A stretch of DNA of 64,000 bases from Mycolicibacterium neoaurum ATCC 25795 (GCF_000691525.1 NZ_JMDW01000008.1:434001-498000); one strand, 5' to 3'; positions 11,401 to 19,467 are shown, counted from the stretch's first letter. Made by a program: numbers and translations. The notes: a model not told the origin generated them from the letters alone.

Positions 11401-12297
11401 GCTCGACGTCGGCCCGGTGAAGCGCGGGGTGTCACCATCGGCGTCGGTGACCGAGACCGCACCGGTGACGGCACCGTTGGTTGGATTGGTGATGGTCGTT
11501 CCGGGCGCTCCGACAGTGGGATTCGCATTGTTGGGAAGGATGTTCAGGCTTACCGGCACCGTGAAGGTGTTGTATCCGTCGGTGACGGTCACCGAGAAGG
11601 TGTCCAGCTTGTCGGCGGCGCTGGCCGCGTCGGCGGCTGCGGCGTGGCGGGCCTCCTCGGTGGGGGTGTAGGTGAAGGCGCCGGTGGTCGGGTCGATGGT
11701 GACGGTGCCACGGGTCGGGGCACCGGTGCCCAGCGTGTAGGTCAGGGTGCCGTTGGCGGGGTTGTTGACCGTGACGGATCCGGATGTGCTCCCCGTGGTG
11801 GGGTCCGAACCGGTTGCCGTATAACCATTTCCGGCGGAGCTGGGCAGAATGGGGTCGACGTGGACCACGATGGTGGTCTGGCGGGGCCCGAGCCAGCCCA
11901 GCAGCCCGAACAGTCCGCGGAAGTGCGTCGGTGTGCCGATGATGTCGTTGACGATCACGCTGAACTGATCGTTGCCGCCGAGGGCTGCGGTCTGTGCGTT
12001 GGGGGTGTAGGTGAAGTTGCCATTCGCATCGACGGTGACCACACCGTTCTTGGGCTGGCCGGCGACCGTGTAGACCGGTGCCGCGTCGTCGTAGTCGACG
12101 GCGTTCAGCGAGCCGGTGATGGTGCCGTCGGCGGCTTGTCCGAGGACGATCGGATTCACGGTGGCGCGCTGGTTGTTCCAGGTGTATTGGAAGGTGCGGA
12201 TGGCGTTCCACAGCGACACCACGGGCTCAGGCATCGCGATGGCGGGCATCGGCAGCCGGTTGGCCAGCCAACCGAGGCCGACCCAGCATGGCGTCAC
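8413..12297 (-). CDS. C-terminal segment of the repeat adhesin (tandem VCBS-like repeats)
   Basis: An open segment of 1,294 codons. The GTG at 12297 is only the first possible start after the frameshift and I see no reason to trust it. The segment begins with the second N-terminal domain (GLGWLANRLPMP...NNQRATVNP) and continues with about nine repeats carrying GTVTxDPTTGAxTYTP, RHAAAANGATTADQTDTF and DGHGGTxEVPVTV. Next comes a divergent domain of about 190 residues (roughly 8680-9290) inserted in the last repeat. It ends VTVPIT with no membrane anchor or sorting motif. Such repeats form extracellular beta-sandwich rods in adhesins. Expressed alone it would lack a signal peptide. Confidence 0.6.
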   Translation of the reverse strand: MTPCWVGLGWLANRLPMPAIAMPEPVVSLWNAIRTFQYTWNNQRATVNPIVLGQAADGTITGSLNAVDYDDAAPVYTVAGQPKNGVVTVDANGNFTYTPNAQTAALGGNDQFSVIVNDIIGTPTHFRGLFGLLGWLGPRQTTIVVHVDPILPSSAGNGYTATGSDPTTGSTSGSVTVNNPANGTLTYTLGTGAPTRGTVTIDPTTGAFTYTPTEEARHAAAADAASAADKLDTFSVTVTDGYNTFTVPVSLNILPNNANPTVGAPGTTITNPTNGAVTGAVSVTDADGDTPRFTGPTSSTKGGTVTVDPTTGAYTYTPTAAIRHAAAANGATTADQTDTFAITVSDGHGGTIEVPVTVGISSFNTNPTAGTPTVTNVNGGSGVVAGSVGGATDADGDTPRYSGPATSVKGGTVTVDATTGAYTYTPTAAIRHAAAANGATTADQTDTFTITVSDGHGGTVEVPVSVSIVAANTAPVAGATVTGLSHTTGTATGSITGSDSDGDTTVFGGSTLSTKGGTVTIDAATGAFVYTPTAAARHAAAALGASGSDLVDSFTATVSDGYGGTTSVVVVIALSATNTGPTSGSATVGSPSGPAGTVTGTVSIVDPDNDVPSYSAPALSTKGGTITIDPSTGTYVYTPSAAVRHAAAANGATTADQTDTFTITVSDGHGGTIEVPVTVQVSGSNTAPSVSTSVGNPSGPGGAVSGTVNVTDSDNDTTVITGPLTSTKGGTVTIDPTTGAFTYTPTTAIRHAAAANGATTADQTDTFTITVDDGHGGTTTLAVTVDIDPTNTAPTVSATIGNPSGTQGTVTGTLNITDNDNDTPVITGPLTSTKGGTVTVDPTTGAFTYTPTTAIRHAAAATGAPASAGKDTFDLTVDDGHGGTMVVTILVDVDPANSTPTAAVNVNTPNASNGNVTGSVVVTDADQDTPVFSGSTTTALGGTVTVNTTTGTFSYTPTAAARHNAAAANAPASALTDTFNVTISDGHGGTLVVPVSVTISPSNTAPTGTASINTFPNGDFSNSLTGWTAIDGRVKLGGAGTVAGWPTPVDPTRAPDGGIESTGGTGTYTTTVTNGRAVMVSELSGVSNTPAGSGGVVHGPVVVSNNPLAIYAGATVQFDWEASGGWDAFDVVGYIVDVDTGRTEIMLNATGANAQTVQPVTVVNYLVNTTGNYRFVFVSGTWDATRGEAAGARLSIDNVKVLNNNNPTGVVNGAVTGSDANGDTLTYTGPGSTGKGTVILDSATGSFSYTPTAAARAAATAAGASAADQSDTFIVMLDDGHGGLTPVSVTVPIT
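9300..11750 (-). repeat. Tandem about-318-bp coding repeats in the adhesin gene
   Basis: Units of about 106 codons recur across this span. Some are nearly identical at DNA level: the stretch starting at 9721 recurs at 10039, exactly 318 bp later, with only scattered differences over more than 100 bp. The phase is a multiple of three, so gain or loss of whole units keeps the frame. Identity is highest in the GGTVTxDPTTGAxTYTP and TADQTDTF segments. Such arrays are prone to recombination and to assembly collapse. Confidence 0.8.
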
Positions 12298-12568
12298 TGA
12301 TCATGCTGCCCAGCGTCACCTGGGCCAATTGGCGTCCGGCGGTGGGAAGCGGTGCGCCAGTGAGCGACACGTTGACGATGGTGTCGAGAGCGCTGTCGTT
12401 GGCGAACAGGTCGAGCAGGCCCGCCCGGTGCGGTGCGTTGCCCGGCTTGTCGTCGATGGTGACGGTGAAGGTGTCGAAGAGTGCGTTCGTCCCGGCAGTC
12501 GGGGTGTAGACGTAGTTGCCGTTCGCGTCGATGGTGACGGTCCCGTGCGCGGGCCCGGCGCTGACCGT

Positions 12569-13663
12569 CTAGGTGATATTCGTGTCGTCGTAGTCGGTGC
12601 CGTTGAGGCTGCCGGTGATGGTGCCGTTGGCGCCGGGGCCCGATGTGGTGGGCGCGGCGGTGGGCCGCTGATTGTTCAATGTGTAGTTGATGTTCCGGAC
12701 GAAGAGCCATAGTGACTCGACGAACATTCCGACCGGGCTCGGTGGGACCGGCAGGTTTGCCGATAGTGAGCCGAGACCGATCCAGTGCATGATGTCGGTG
12801 AAGATGCTCTGCAGCGTGACATCCGTCGCCTGCCGGATGACCGTCGGTGCTGCCGCGACCGCGGTGGTGGACGCGGCGGCGGTGGTGGCCGCCGCCGCCG
12901 ATCGCAGGGCGATCGGGGCCACGGTGGTGGTGGCGGAACTCTGCGGTTGGGCAAGACCGCCGCCGCCGGTGGACTGCCCGGATACCCGCGGGGTCGCGGT
13001 GCTCTGCACCGCGGCAGGGCTCGTCGTGGTGGGTGACGCGTCCGGAGTGCTCTGCGTGTGTCCCGCACCGCTGGTGCCCGTGTCGGGAACCTCGATGGTG
13101 GGCTGAACCGTGGGCGGAGTGGATTCGCCACTGCCGGAATCACTGCCGGAATCGCTCCCGCCGGGGCTGACCTCGGTGCCACCGGTGCTGCCGGGTTCGG
13201 TCAGCTCACCGTTTGACGGGTCCGGCTCGGCGAGCTCGCTGTCGGCGTCGTCGGAGGCCCCGGTATCGGTGTCAGTGTCGTCGGCGGTGTCGTCGGCGTC
13301 ATCGTCGAAACCGTCGAGACCGGACGCTGATTCCCTGCCGTTCGGCTGTTTCGGGGATTCCGGCTCGGTCGAGGATCCGGTGGCCGAGCTCTCCGATGCC
13401 GAGCTCCTGGAGTCGTTGCGATCGTCATTCGCGGAGGACTCACCCGCCGACGAAGACGAAGACGAAGATGAAGAAGACGACGACGCACCGGAATCCGGCG
13501 TATCAGCCGCCGCGACGGCCGGAGCGGCGAACGCGCTGGCGCCCAAGGCAAATGCGACGGCGCCCACGCGCAGCCATCGGGCGAAGGACTCGTAATCCAA
13601 CCCGGTTCCTGCGTGCCGATGCACGAGGTCATGGCGTGAGATATCGGCGCGTTCTTTCTTCAT
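12569..13663 (-). CDS. N-terminal segment of the repeat adhesin (signal peptide and spacer)
   Basis: A 364-codon segment from ATG 13663 to the in-frame TAG. Residues 1-55 contain a long N-terminal extension ahead of a hydrophobic core (VGAVAFALGASAFAAPAVAAA), a likely signal peptide. A Ser run (about residues 60-72), an Asp/Ser/Glu-rich stretch and a Thr/Pro/Ala-rich linker follow to about residue 240. From about residue 285 comes a structured domain (IGLGSLSANLPVP, NNQRPTAAP, NGTITGSLNGTDYDD), homologous to the start of the downstream segment. If translated it would be a secreted truncated protein. Confidence 0.6.
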   Translation of the reverse strand: MKKERADISRHDLVHRHAGTGLDYESFARWLRVGAVAFALGASAFAAPAVAAADTPDSGASSSSSSSSSSSSAGESSANDDRNDSRSSASESSATGSSTEPESPKQPNGRESASGLDGFDDDADDTADDTDTDTGASDDADSELAEPDPSNGELTEPGSTGGTEVSPGGSDSGSDSGSGESTPPTVQPTIEVPDTGTSGAGHTQSTPDASPTTTSPAAVQSTATPRVSGQSTGGGGLAQPQSSATTTVAPIALRSAAAATTAAASTTAVAAAPTVIRQATDVTLQSIFTDIMHWIGLGSLSANLPVPPSPVGMFVESLWLFVRNINYTLNNQRPTAAPTTSGPGANGTITGSLNGTDYDDTNIT

Positions 13664-13954
13664 GGGATCCCCGGTCTGTGATTTCTCGGTGTGTGGTGCT
13701 GAACAAAGAAGCTGAGGGAGCTGAGGGCGCTTAGGCGGGCACCGAACGGGGTGCTGAATGCGACGGTTTCCTGAGTTTTACCTGAGAATCTTGCTCAGGA
13801 GTCGAAAGTTAGCACATCAAATTCCGACTGTTCAACGATTTATCTAATAAATGTTTTGTGAGGAGCGTTGCTGGTTAAATGGCCGAGAGCGGAATGTGAA
13901 AACAGCATTATGCCAATATGTTTGGCTTCCCTAACTGGGCACTCTGGTTAAGGC

Positions 13955-13991
13955 AACAACGTGTACCGGGCGTCAAGAAAGACACGTTGTT
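13955..13991. promoter_or_regulatory. 10-bp inverted repeat with 17-nt spacer
   Basis: AACAACGTGT (13955-13964) and ACACGTTGTT (13982-13991) are perfect reverse complements. The right arm is followed by a T-rich stretch (TTATTG). It could be a hairpin acting as a weak terminator on the plus strand or a wide-spaced protein-binding site about 290 bp upstream of the adhesin start. Nothing transcribed rightwards reaches it, which favours an operator. Confidence 0.4.
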
Positions 13992-14414
13992 TATTGAGTA
14001 ATAAATATCGCAACCGCGCATTACTCGCCGGACCCATTCGGCAATTCGATAAGACCGCGGCATGCGCGTATATCCGAGTGGGTCGGTGTGATCGGTCGAT
14101 CGGCGACGGTCCGGGGCGCATGAGCGCATCGAGAATGGGTCGCCGGGAGGGCCCGCCGATGGGGCTGTATGTGACGTCGATGGCCGATCGCCGACAGGGG
14201 CGCGGCGCGTGCCGACGTTCTTATGGGAGCGCCGTGATGGGCCCGTGTTCCCTTCCCGTGAGGGTGGTGCGTTCGGCCGCTACCGGCTGCGACACGGATC
14301 GGGTGGGGCGGAGCATGCTCGCGTGACGCTTGCTGGCGTCGGCGGGGCCGCCGCGAAAAGCGTTACGAGTCATGGGCATAAGGGTATAACGCACGCGTCA
14401 ATTAAATAGCGTTT

Positions 14415-14426
14415 GGAAAATTTTCC
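14415..14426. promoter_or_regulatory. 12-bp perfect palindrome GGAAAATTTTCC
   Basis: A perfect AT-centred palindrome at 14415-14426, 25 bp left of a 10-bp stem hairpin. Its symmetry suggests a dimeric regulator site. It lies about 750 bp from the adhesin start and 350 bp beyond the histidine kinase stop, so the target promoter is unclear. Confidence 0.3.
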
Positions 14427-14451
14427 CACGCCCCTCGGCGGCGCATTACCC

Positions 14452-14480
14452 CCGTCCAGGGGGTGAATTTCCCTGGACGG
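14452..14480. terminator. Stem-loop with 10-bp perfect stem
   Basis: Arms CCGTCCAGGG (14452-14461) and CCCTGGACGG (14471-14480) enclose a 9-nt AT-rich loop. It lies about 290 bp downstream of the histidine kinase stop on the reverse strand and could terminate that operon. It lacks a clear T-tract, so an operator role is equally possible. Confidence 0.35.
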
Positions 14481-14773
14481 TCAAAATCAGCAACGTTGGC
14501 GACGGTGTTCGCGCCGCCGGTTGCTGTGCGCTGTTCGACGGGCCCAAACCGCCTACGGTGGACCCGCTTTGGCCACCCGACCAGCGCATGTCGTGAGTTG
14601 CTGGCGACCAACAAATGCGGCCGTGGAGGACTGTGCCGAGCGACAGCGGCTTCGCACGCACCGCCGCGTGTTGATTCAGCAACAAATCAGGTGGCATGGG
14701 CAGCGATCGGCCGTTGGTGAAAAAATCTCACGCAGGGCGACCACGCAGCGGGCCGCCGCACGCCGAGCAGCTG

Positions 14774-16276
14774 CTACTCGGTCCCCGCTGCCGACAACTC
14801 ACCCGGGGTCGGGATCACCGGAGCCGGCGCCACCAACGGCAGGCACACCGCGAACCTGGTGTCGCCGGGCTTGGACTGCACCGAGATGTTGCCCCCGTGC
14901 TTCTCGACCACTATGCGCCAGGCCAGATCCAGTCCGAGACCGGTGCCTTCGCCGAAGGGCTTGGTGGTGAAGAACGGCGTGAAGATGCGGTCGATGACGT
15001 CCTCGGGGATGCCGGGACCGTCATCACAGATCTCGACGCGGATCATCTGCTCGTTCTCGCGGCTGGTGCGGATGGTCAAGGTGCCGTGGCCGCCCATCGC
15101 CTGGATGGCGTTGTCGATGATGTTGGTCCACACCTGGTTCAGGTCGCCGGGATAGCACTGCAGTTCGGGCAGCGTCTTGTCCAAGTCCTTGACGATCGTC
15201 ACCGGACGATCCTTGCCCGGTCCGCCGATCTTGTCACCGAACATCATCACGGTGCTGCGGATCAGTTCGTGCACATCGGCGCTGCCGTAGGAACCGCGGT
15301 CCATCTGCGAGTACTGCTTGGCTCCCGCCAGCAGCGCCGAGATGCGCTTGCTCGCCTCGGCGATCTCGTTCATCCGCAACTCGTTGTCGATGGTGTACTT
15401 CAGCCAGCCGATGGCGCCCTGCAGCGAGGCGGTGGAATCCAGATCATCGACCAGTGCCGACACCCTCTCCAACCAGTCGGTGTCCAAACCTGCCTCGACG
15501 AACGTCGGAGCGTAGTCCCAGGCGCCGGCGATACCGTGATCCTCGAGCCAGTCACCGAGTTCATCCTCGCGATCGGAGGCTTCCAGGGCGGTGAGTTCCA
15601 GGTCCTTGTTCTTGGCGACCTGTTCGGCGACCTGATCCTGGATGTTGACCAGGGCGCGCAGCGATTCGGGGCTGAACTTCGCCTCGGCGACCATGGCGAG
15701 TTTGTGGCGCATGTGACCGACGCTTTCGCGAAGGTCGGATACCGCGCGCGCGGTGGCGGCCGCCGGATTGTTCAGCTGGTGGGTCAGCCCCGCGGTGATG
15801 GTGCCCAGTGCCAGCAGCTTCTCCCGCTGACCGATGATCTGGCTCTGTCGGCGGCCACCGACGAGCTGGCCTTCCATGAGGTGCACGGCCATCGGGAACT
15901 GCGCGCGCATGAACTCGGCGAACGCCCGCGCCTCCAGCACGAACACCCGTGACTCGGACACCAGACGTACCGAGGCCTGGTAGAGCTGCTCCTCACCGGG
16001 GATGTACGCCGACCAGGCACCGAAATAGACGCCGCGTTGCGAGGTCCGGTTGGTCTGGATGTCGACGCCACCGGAGCGCTTCGACATGATCAGTTCACCG
16101 TCGATCAGCACGTAGAAGCACGTCGCCTGGTCGCCCTCCTGCACGATCGGGCCTGCCGGGAACGTCTCGATGGAACCCGCCTGGCAGAGCGTGTCGAGCT
16201 GCTCGTCGGTCAGATGCTCGAACAGGAACAGGGTCCGCAGTTCGTCGCGCACACACGTCTCGCCCATATGTCTCAA
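14774..16276 (-). CDS. cNMP-binding-domain sensor histidine kinase
   Basis: A 500-residue soluble sensor kinase. Residues about 15-135 form a cyclic-nucleotide-binding/CRP-like beta-roll (FPAGPIVQEGDQATCFYVLIDGE), so the input is a cytoplasmic small ligand or redox state rather than a membrane signal. The phosphoacceptor is His166 in GLTHQLNNP. The ATPase domain shows the N box NIIDNAIQAMGG, G1 DDGPGIP, F box FTPFFTTKP and G2 GTGLGLDL. There are no membrane segments. It starts 6 bp after the stop of the response-regulator fusion gene, so the two form one operon and almost certainly one signalling pair. ATG 16267 is an alternative start three codons in. Confidence 0.9.
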   Translation of the reverse strand: MRHMGETCVRDELRTLFLFEHLTDEQLDTLCQAGSIETFPAGPIVQEGDQATCFYVLIDGELIMSKRSGGVDIQTNRTSQRGVYFGAWSAYIPGEEQLYQASVRLVSESRVFVLEARAFAEFMRAQFPMAVHLMEGQLVGGRRQSQIIGQREKLLALGTITAGLTHQLNNPAAATARAVSDLRESVGHMRHKLAMVAEAKFSPESLRALVNIQDQVAEQVAKNKDLELTALEASDREDELGDWLEDHGIAGAWDYAPTFVEAGLDTDWLERVSALVDDLDSTASLQGAIGWLKYTIDNELRMNEIAEASKRISALLAGAKQYSQMDRGSYGSADVHELIRSTVMMFGDKIGGPGKDRPVTIVKDLDKTLPELQCYPGDLNQVWTNIIDNAIQAMGGHGTLTIRTSRENEQMIRVEICDDGPGIPEDVIDRIFTPFFTTKPFGEGTGLGLDLAWRIVVEKHGGNISVQSKPGDTRFAVCLPLVAPAPVIPTPGELSAAGTE

Positions 16277-16282
16277 GCCCCT

Positions 16283-18001
16283 CTACGCCTCGGCCAGGTA
16301 CCGGTGCACGAACATCACCGCCATCGACCCTTCGCCGACGGCCGCGGCAACCCGCTTGGCGGATTCCGAACGCACATCTCCTGCAACAAACACACCGGGC
16401 ACACTTGTTTCCAGGTGGTGCGGAGGACGGTCCAGGCTCCAGCCGCACACGTCGCGCAGATCGGGGCCGGCCAGGATGAAACCGCGGTCGTCGCGGGCCA
16501 CCACCCCGTCGAGCCAGTCCGTGCGCGGAGTGGCGCCGATGAAACAGCACAGCCTGTTGGCGGGGACATCCTCGGTCTCACCGGACTTGCGGTCGGCCAG
16601 TGTGAGGCCGACGAGGTGGTCATCGGCGGCCGTCGTGCCCACCACCTCGGTGCAGGTGCGGACCTCGATCTTGTCGTTGGCCTCGATCTGCTGGATGAGG
16701 TAATACGACATCGACGCTTCCAGCGAGGGGCCCCGCACCAGCATGGTCACCCGCTTGGCGGTCCTGGACATGAACATCGCCGCCTGGCCTGCCGAATTGG
16801 CGCCTCCGACGATGTAGACCTCTTCACCGGCGCATTCGGCGGCATCGGATACCGAGGCGCCGTAGTAGACGCCGCGCCCGATCAAGTTGGACTCCTCGGC
16901 GGCCGAGCAGCCCGTCACCGCCAGCTCGCGGTAGTCGACACCGGTGGCAAGGATGACCGCCCGCGCGCCGATGGTGCGCTGGCCCACACCGTCACCGGAA
17001 CCGTCATCGGAGAAGGTGATCGTGCGCGCCGTCCCGATCTCACCGGCTTGCAGGTGCAGAGCCTGGCGAGTGGTGATCACCTCGGCGCCGAAGCGCTCGG
17101 CCTGCCGACGTGCCGTGGTGGTCAGATCGACTCCGGAGATACCGTTCTCGAAGCCGAGATAGTTCTCGATCCGGGAGCTGCGGCTGGCCTGGCCGCCCGT
17201 CATCGCACGCTCGATCAGGACAGTGTTGAGGCCCTCGGACGCGCCATAGACCGCGGCGGCCAGCCCGGCCGGCCCGCCTCCGATGACCGCCAGGTCGTAC
17301 ATCTCCAGGGACGGGTTGGTGGACAGGCCGAGCATGGTGGCCAGCTCGGTGTCGGTGGGTTCGACCATCGGCTTGCCGTCCTCGGTGATCACCACCGGCA
17401 GCTGCCTGCCATCCAGCCCGGCCGCCTCGAGCAACTGGCGGCCCTTGGGTTCCTCGGCGGTGAACGCCTTGAAGGGATAACCGTTGCGGGCGAGGAACTG
17501 ACGCACATCCCAGGACCGCGGATTCCACTGGTGGCCGATCACCTTGGTGTACGGGATGGCGTGATCGCCGGCGGCATGCCAGGACTCGAGCAGACCGTCG
17601 ATCACCGGGTAGAGCTTCTCCTGGGGCGGATCCCACGGCTTGAGCAGGTAATGGTCGAGATCGACGACGTTGATGGCGTCGATGGCGGCCGTCGTATCGG
17701 CATATGCGGTGAGCAGGACCCGTCGTGCCATCGGATACAGGTCCATCGCGGCCTCGAGGAACTCGATTCCGCTCATCTGCGGCATCCGGTAGTCGGCCAC
17801 GAATACGGCGACGGTGTCACCGCGCAGTTTCAGTTCGTGCAGCGTGTCCAGGGCATCGGGACCGGATTCGGCACGCACGATCCGATATCGCTCGCCGTAG
17901 TGGCGGCGCAGATCGCGTGCCACGGCGCGGGACACGGCCGGATCATCGTCGACCGACAGGATCACGGGCTTGCGGGGTTGGCGCTCGGCGTCAGGCATCA
18001 C
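16283..18001 (-). CDS. Response regulator / glutaredoxin-like / thioredoxin-reductase-like fusion
   Basis: A 572-residue three-domain protein. Residues 1-135 are a CheY-like receiver with acidic pocket D18-D20, phosphoacceptor D70 (VADYRMPQMSG) and K121 (LLKPW). Residues about 150-225 are glutaredoxin-like but have NPRS where CxxC would be. Residues about 235-570 are a TrxR-like flavoprotein with FAD motif AVIGGGPAGLAAA, NADPH motif VYIVGGANSAGQAA and C-terminal FVAGDVRSE. The TrxR CATC motif is replaced by GASV (381-384). Both dithiol centres are therefore absent and it cannot act as a classical thioredoxin reductase. The partner is the cNMP-domain kinase 6 bp downstream. A phosphorylation-gated FAD/NADPH redox switch is an inference. 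Confidence 0.88.
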   Translation of the reverse strand: MMPDAERQPRKPVILSVDDDPAVSRAVARDLRRHYGERYRIVRAESGPDALDTLHELKLRGDTVAVFVADYRMPQMSGIEFLEAAMDLYPMARRVLLTAYADTTAAIDAINVVDLDHYLLKPWDPPQEKLYPVIDGLLESWHAAGDHAIPYTKVIGHQWNPRSWDVRQFLARNGYPFKAFTAEEPKGRQLLEAAGLDGRQLPVVITEDGKPMVEPTDTELATMLGLSTNPSLEMYDLAVIGGGPAGLAAAVYGASEGLNTVLIERAMTGGQASRSSRIENYLGFENGISGVDLTTTARRQAERFGAEVITTRQALHLQAGEIGTARTITFSDDGSGDGVGQRTIGARAVILATGVDYRELAVTGCSAAEESNLIGRGVYYGASVSDAAECAGEEVYIVGGANSAGQAAMFMSRTAKRVTMLVRGPSLEASMSYYLIQQIEANDKIEVRTCTEVVGTTAADDHLVGLTLADRKSGETEDVPANRLCCFIGATPRTDWLDGVVARDDRGFILAGPDLRDVCGWSLDRPPHHLETSVPGVFVAGDVRSESAKRVAAAVGEGSMAVMFVHRYLAEA

Positions 18002-18089
18002 TGATGATTATGCGCTGGACGTCCACTTCTTATCCCCACCTGATCGCTGACGGCGAAACGGTGCGCATCGTCGGCCTAGACTGCCGCGT

Positions 18090-18563
18090 GTGACGGCGCT
18101 CGAGTACTCCGATTCCATCCACCTCACCCTGGACGCGAAGGCGACCTACGACCTGGTTTCCGATATCACCCGGATGGGCCAGTGGAGTCCGGTGTGCAAG
18201 GAGTGCTGGTGGGACGACCCGGCGGCGGGTGCGGTGGCCGGGGCATGGTTCACCGGGCGGAACGTGCTGCCCGAGCGCACCTGGGAGACCCGCAGCCAGG
18301 TCGTCGCGGCCACGCCGGGTCGCGAGTTCGCGTGGGAGGTCAACGATGGGTGGGTCCGGTGGGGCTTCACCATGGAGCCGGACGGCCAGGGCACCACGCT
18401 GACTCAGTACTGGCGGTTCCTGCCCAAGGGCATCGAGGGATTCCGGGAGCGTTTCGGCGCCGATGCCGACGCGCAGATCGCGACGCGCTCGGAACTGGCG
18501 CTCAGTGGGATCCCGCAGACCCTGGCGGCCATCAAGGCCAGTGCCGAGGCACAGTCCGCCTAG
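18090..18563 (+). CDS. SRPBCC-family (polyketide cyclase/START-like) protein
   Basis: A 157-residue protein starting at GTG 18090. The pattern YSDSIHLTLDAKATYDLVSDITRMGQWSP...CWW is the N-terminal strand and helix of SRPBCC lipid-binding folds, with W(E)VNDGWVRWGFTM and TTLTQYWRFLP as later strands. The family binds hydrophobic ligands and often has no enzymatic role. It is divergent from the response-regulator fusion (89 bp apart) and convergent with the universal stress protein. The ligand is unknown. Confidence 0.85.
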   Translation: MTALEYSDSIHLTLDAKATYDLVSDITRMGQWSPVCKECWWDDPAAGAVAGAWFTGRNVLPERTWETRSQVVAATPGREFAWEVNDGWVRWGFTMEPDGQGTTLTQYWRFLPKGIEGFRERFGADADAQIATRSELALSGIPQTLAAIKASAEAQSA

Positions 18564-18597
18564 GTCCAGCTGGTCGGGGTGGTCGGCCACCGCCCGT

Positions 18598-19467
18598 TCA
18601 GCGTGGGCGGGCCACCAGGACCGGCACCCGCGCCGCCTGGACCACGGCATTGCTGACCGAGCCCAGCAGTACCGAGGCCACGGCGCCGTGGCCGTGACTG
18701 CCCACGACGATCAATTGCGCGGCCGTCGAGTGCTCGACGAGCCGGGCGGCGGGCCGGTCGGGAACCACGATGCGGTCCACGTCCACGTGCGGGTATCGGT
18801 TCTGCCAGGGGGTCAGCATCTCGCGCAGTTGCCGGTCGACCTCGGGGCGCAGTGTCTCCCAATCGAAACCAGGCATCTCGAATGCGCCGGGGGACCACCA
18901 GGCATGCAGGACGGCCAGGCCCACACCGCGTCGGGACGCCTCCTCGAAGGCCAGGGCCGTCGCCGACTCCGATGCCTGCGAACCGTCGAAGCCGAGCAGG
19001 ACCGGGGCGGTAGGTGCCGGTAGTCCGTCGTCATCGCTGATCACCACCACCGGGCAGTGGGCCCGATGGAGCAGCCCCGTGCTGACGCTGCCCAGCAGGT
19101 GACGCGAAAGCGCACCCCTGCCACGGCTTCCCGTGACGACCATGCCCGCCGTGCGGGACGCGTCGACCAACGCGGCGGTGGGTGTCGCGACGACCAGATC
19201 GGTGGTCACCGTGGTGTCGGTGAGGGTGCGGACCGAGTTCGCGGTCTCCTCGAGCAGATCGCGCCCGAGCTGCATCTGCCAATCCAGGTAGTCCGCAGGC
19301 GCAGGAACCGCGGGCCAGGCGCCGACCGGCATGGTGTTCGCGTGCAACAGCACCAACGGGATGCCCCGCAGCCCGGCCTCGGTGGCCGCCCACTGCACGG
19401 CGATCCGAGCAGACGGTGAATCATCCACTCCGACAACGATGTTGTCGACGTCAACCCGCTCGGTCAT
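18598..19467 (-). CDS. Tandem-domain universal stress protein
   Basis: A 289-residue protein made of two UspA domains. The first begins [19 protein letters not shown] and ends with the ATP-binding [17 protein letters not shown]. The second begins [19 protein letters not shown] and ends [17 protein letters not shown]. Both G-x2-G-x9-G(S/T) loops are present, so it should bind ATP. Start ATG 19467 is chosen because AAAGGA lies 7 nt upstream. It overlaps the end of the upstream acyltransferase gene by 17 bp, indicating co-transcription. No DosR-type GGGACTT box is apparent nearby. Confidence 0.92.
   Translation of the reverse strand: MTERVDVDNIVVGVDDSPSARIAVQWAATEAGLRGIPLVLLHANTMPVGAWPAVPAPADYLDWQMQLGRDLLEETANSVRTLTDTTVTTDLVVATPTAALVDASRTAGMVVTGSRGRGALSRHLLGSVSTGLLHRAHCPVVVISDDDGLPAPTAPVLLGFDGSQASESATALAFEEASRRGVGLAVLHAWWSPGAFEMPGFDWETLRPEVDRQLREMLTPWQNRYPHVDVDRIVVPDRPAARLVEHSTAAQLIVVGSHGHGAVASVLLGSVSNAVVQAARVPVLVARPR

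Larger units (their letters stand above)
8413..13663 (-). pseudogene. Giant secreted VCBS/cadherin-like repeat adhesin gene, interrupted
   Basis: Read as one gene this locus would encode about 1,750 residues: signal peptide, Ser/Asp/Glu-rich spacer, two related N-terminal domains, about nine 106-residue repeats, a lectin-like insertion and a final partial repeat. Two lesions break it. A TAG (12571-12569) replaces the Tyr codon that the paralogous domain has at the same place (ITxTV versus VYTV). A frameshift near 12281-12289 is best explained by loss of 2 bp, since the paralogous motif DIMHWIGLG suggests DAMLWVGLG originally. The frame between the lesions stays open and family-like, so decay is recent or the lesions are sequencing errors. 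The two open segments are listed separately. Confidence 0.7.
13664..14773. other. 1.1-kb non-coding region with palindromes
   Basis: No convincing gene is visible. The region holds the promoter side of the adhesin gene (reverse strand, right of 13663) and the downstream side of the histidine kinase gene. The stretch 13790-14060 is clearly more AT-rich than its surroundings (runs such as atttatctaataaatg). Three strong dyads occur and are listed separately. Short open frames here have codon use and arginine/cysteine content typical of non-coding frames. Confidence 0.6.

Noticed and set aside
8362..12300. Long open frames on the plus strand opposite the adhesin repeats (722 and 538 codons)
   Set aside because: They mirror the repeats of the minus-strand gene, are Gly/Val/Asp-rich without fold-like pattern, and have no ribosome-binding site. 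High-GC antisense frames of this size are expected.
8413..12300. Regular repeats considered as a CRISPR array
   Set aside because: The repeats are coding, about 318 bp long and in frame; there are no short direct repeats with unique spacers.
12281..12571. Programmed frameshift or stop-codon readthrough in the adhesin gene
   Set aside because: Two independent lesions would both need recoding, no slippery heptamer or conserved stimulatory structure is seen, and simple substitution plus 2-bp loss explains the data.
13961..14326. 121-codon frame in the non-coding stretch
   Set aside because: Composition is Arg/Cys/Ser-rich and low-complexity, with no credible start signal and no match to a known family. 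A real small protein cannot be excluded, but nothing supports it.
13664..14773. c-di-AMP (ydaO-type) or cobalamin riboswitch
   Set aside because: Neither the conserved ydaO core nor a B12-box was recognisable here or upstream of the cobalamin-related genes at 55.7-62.5 kb.
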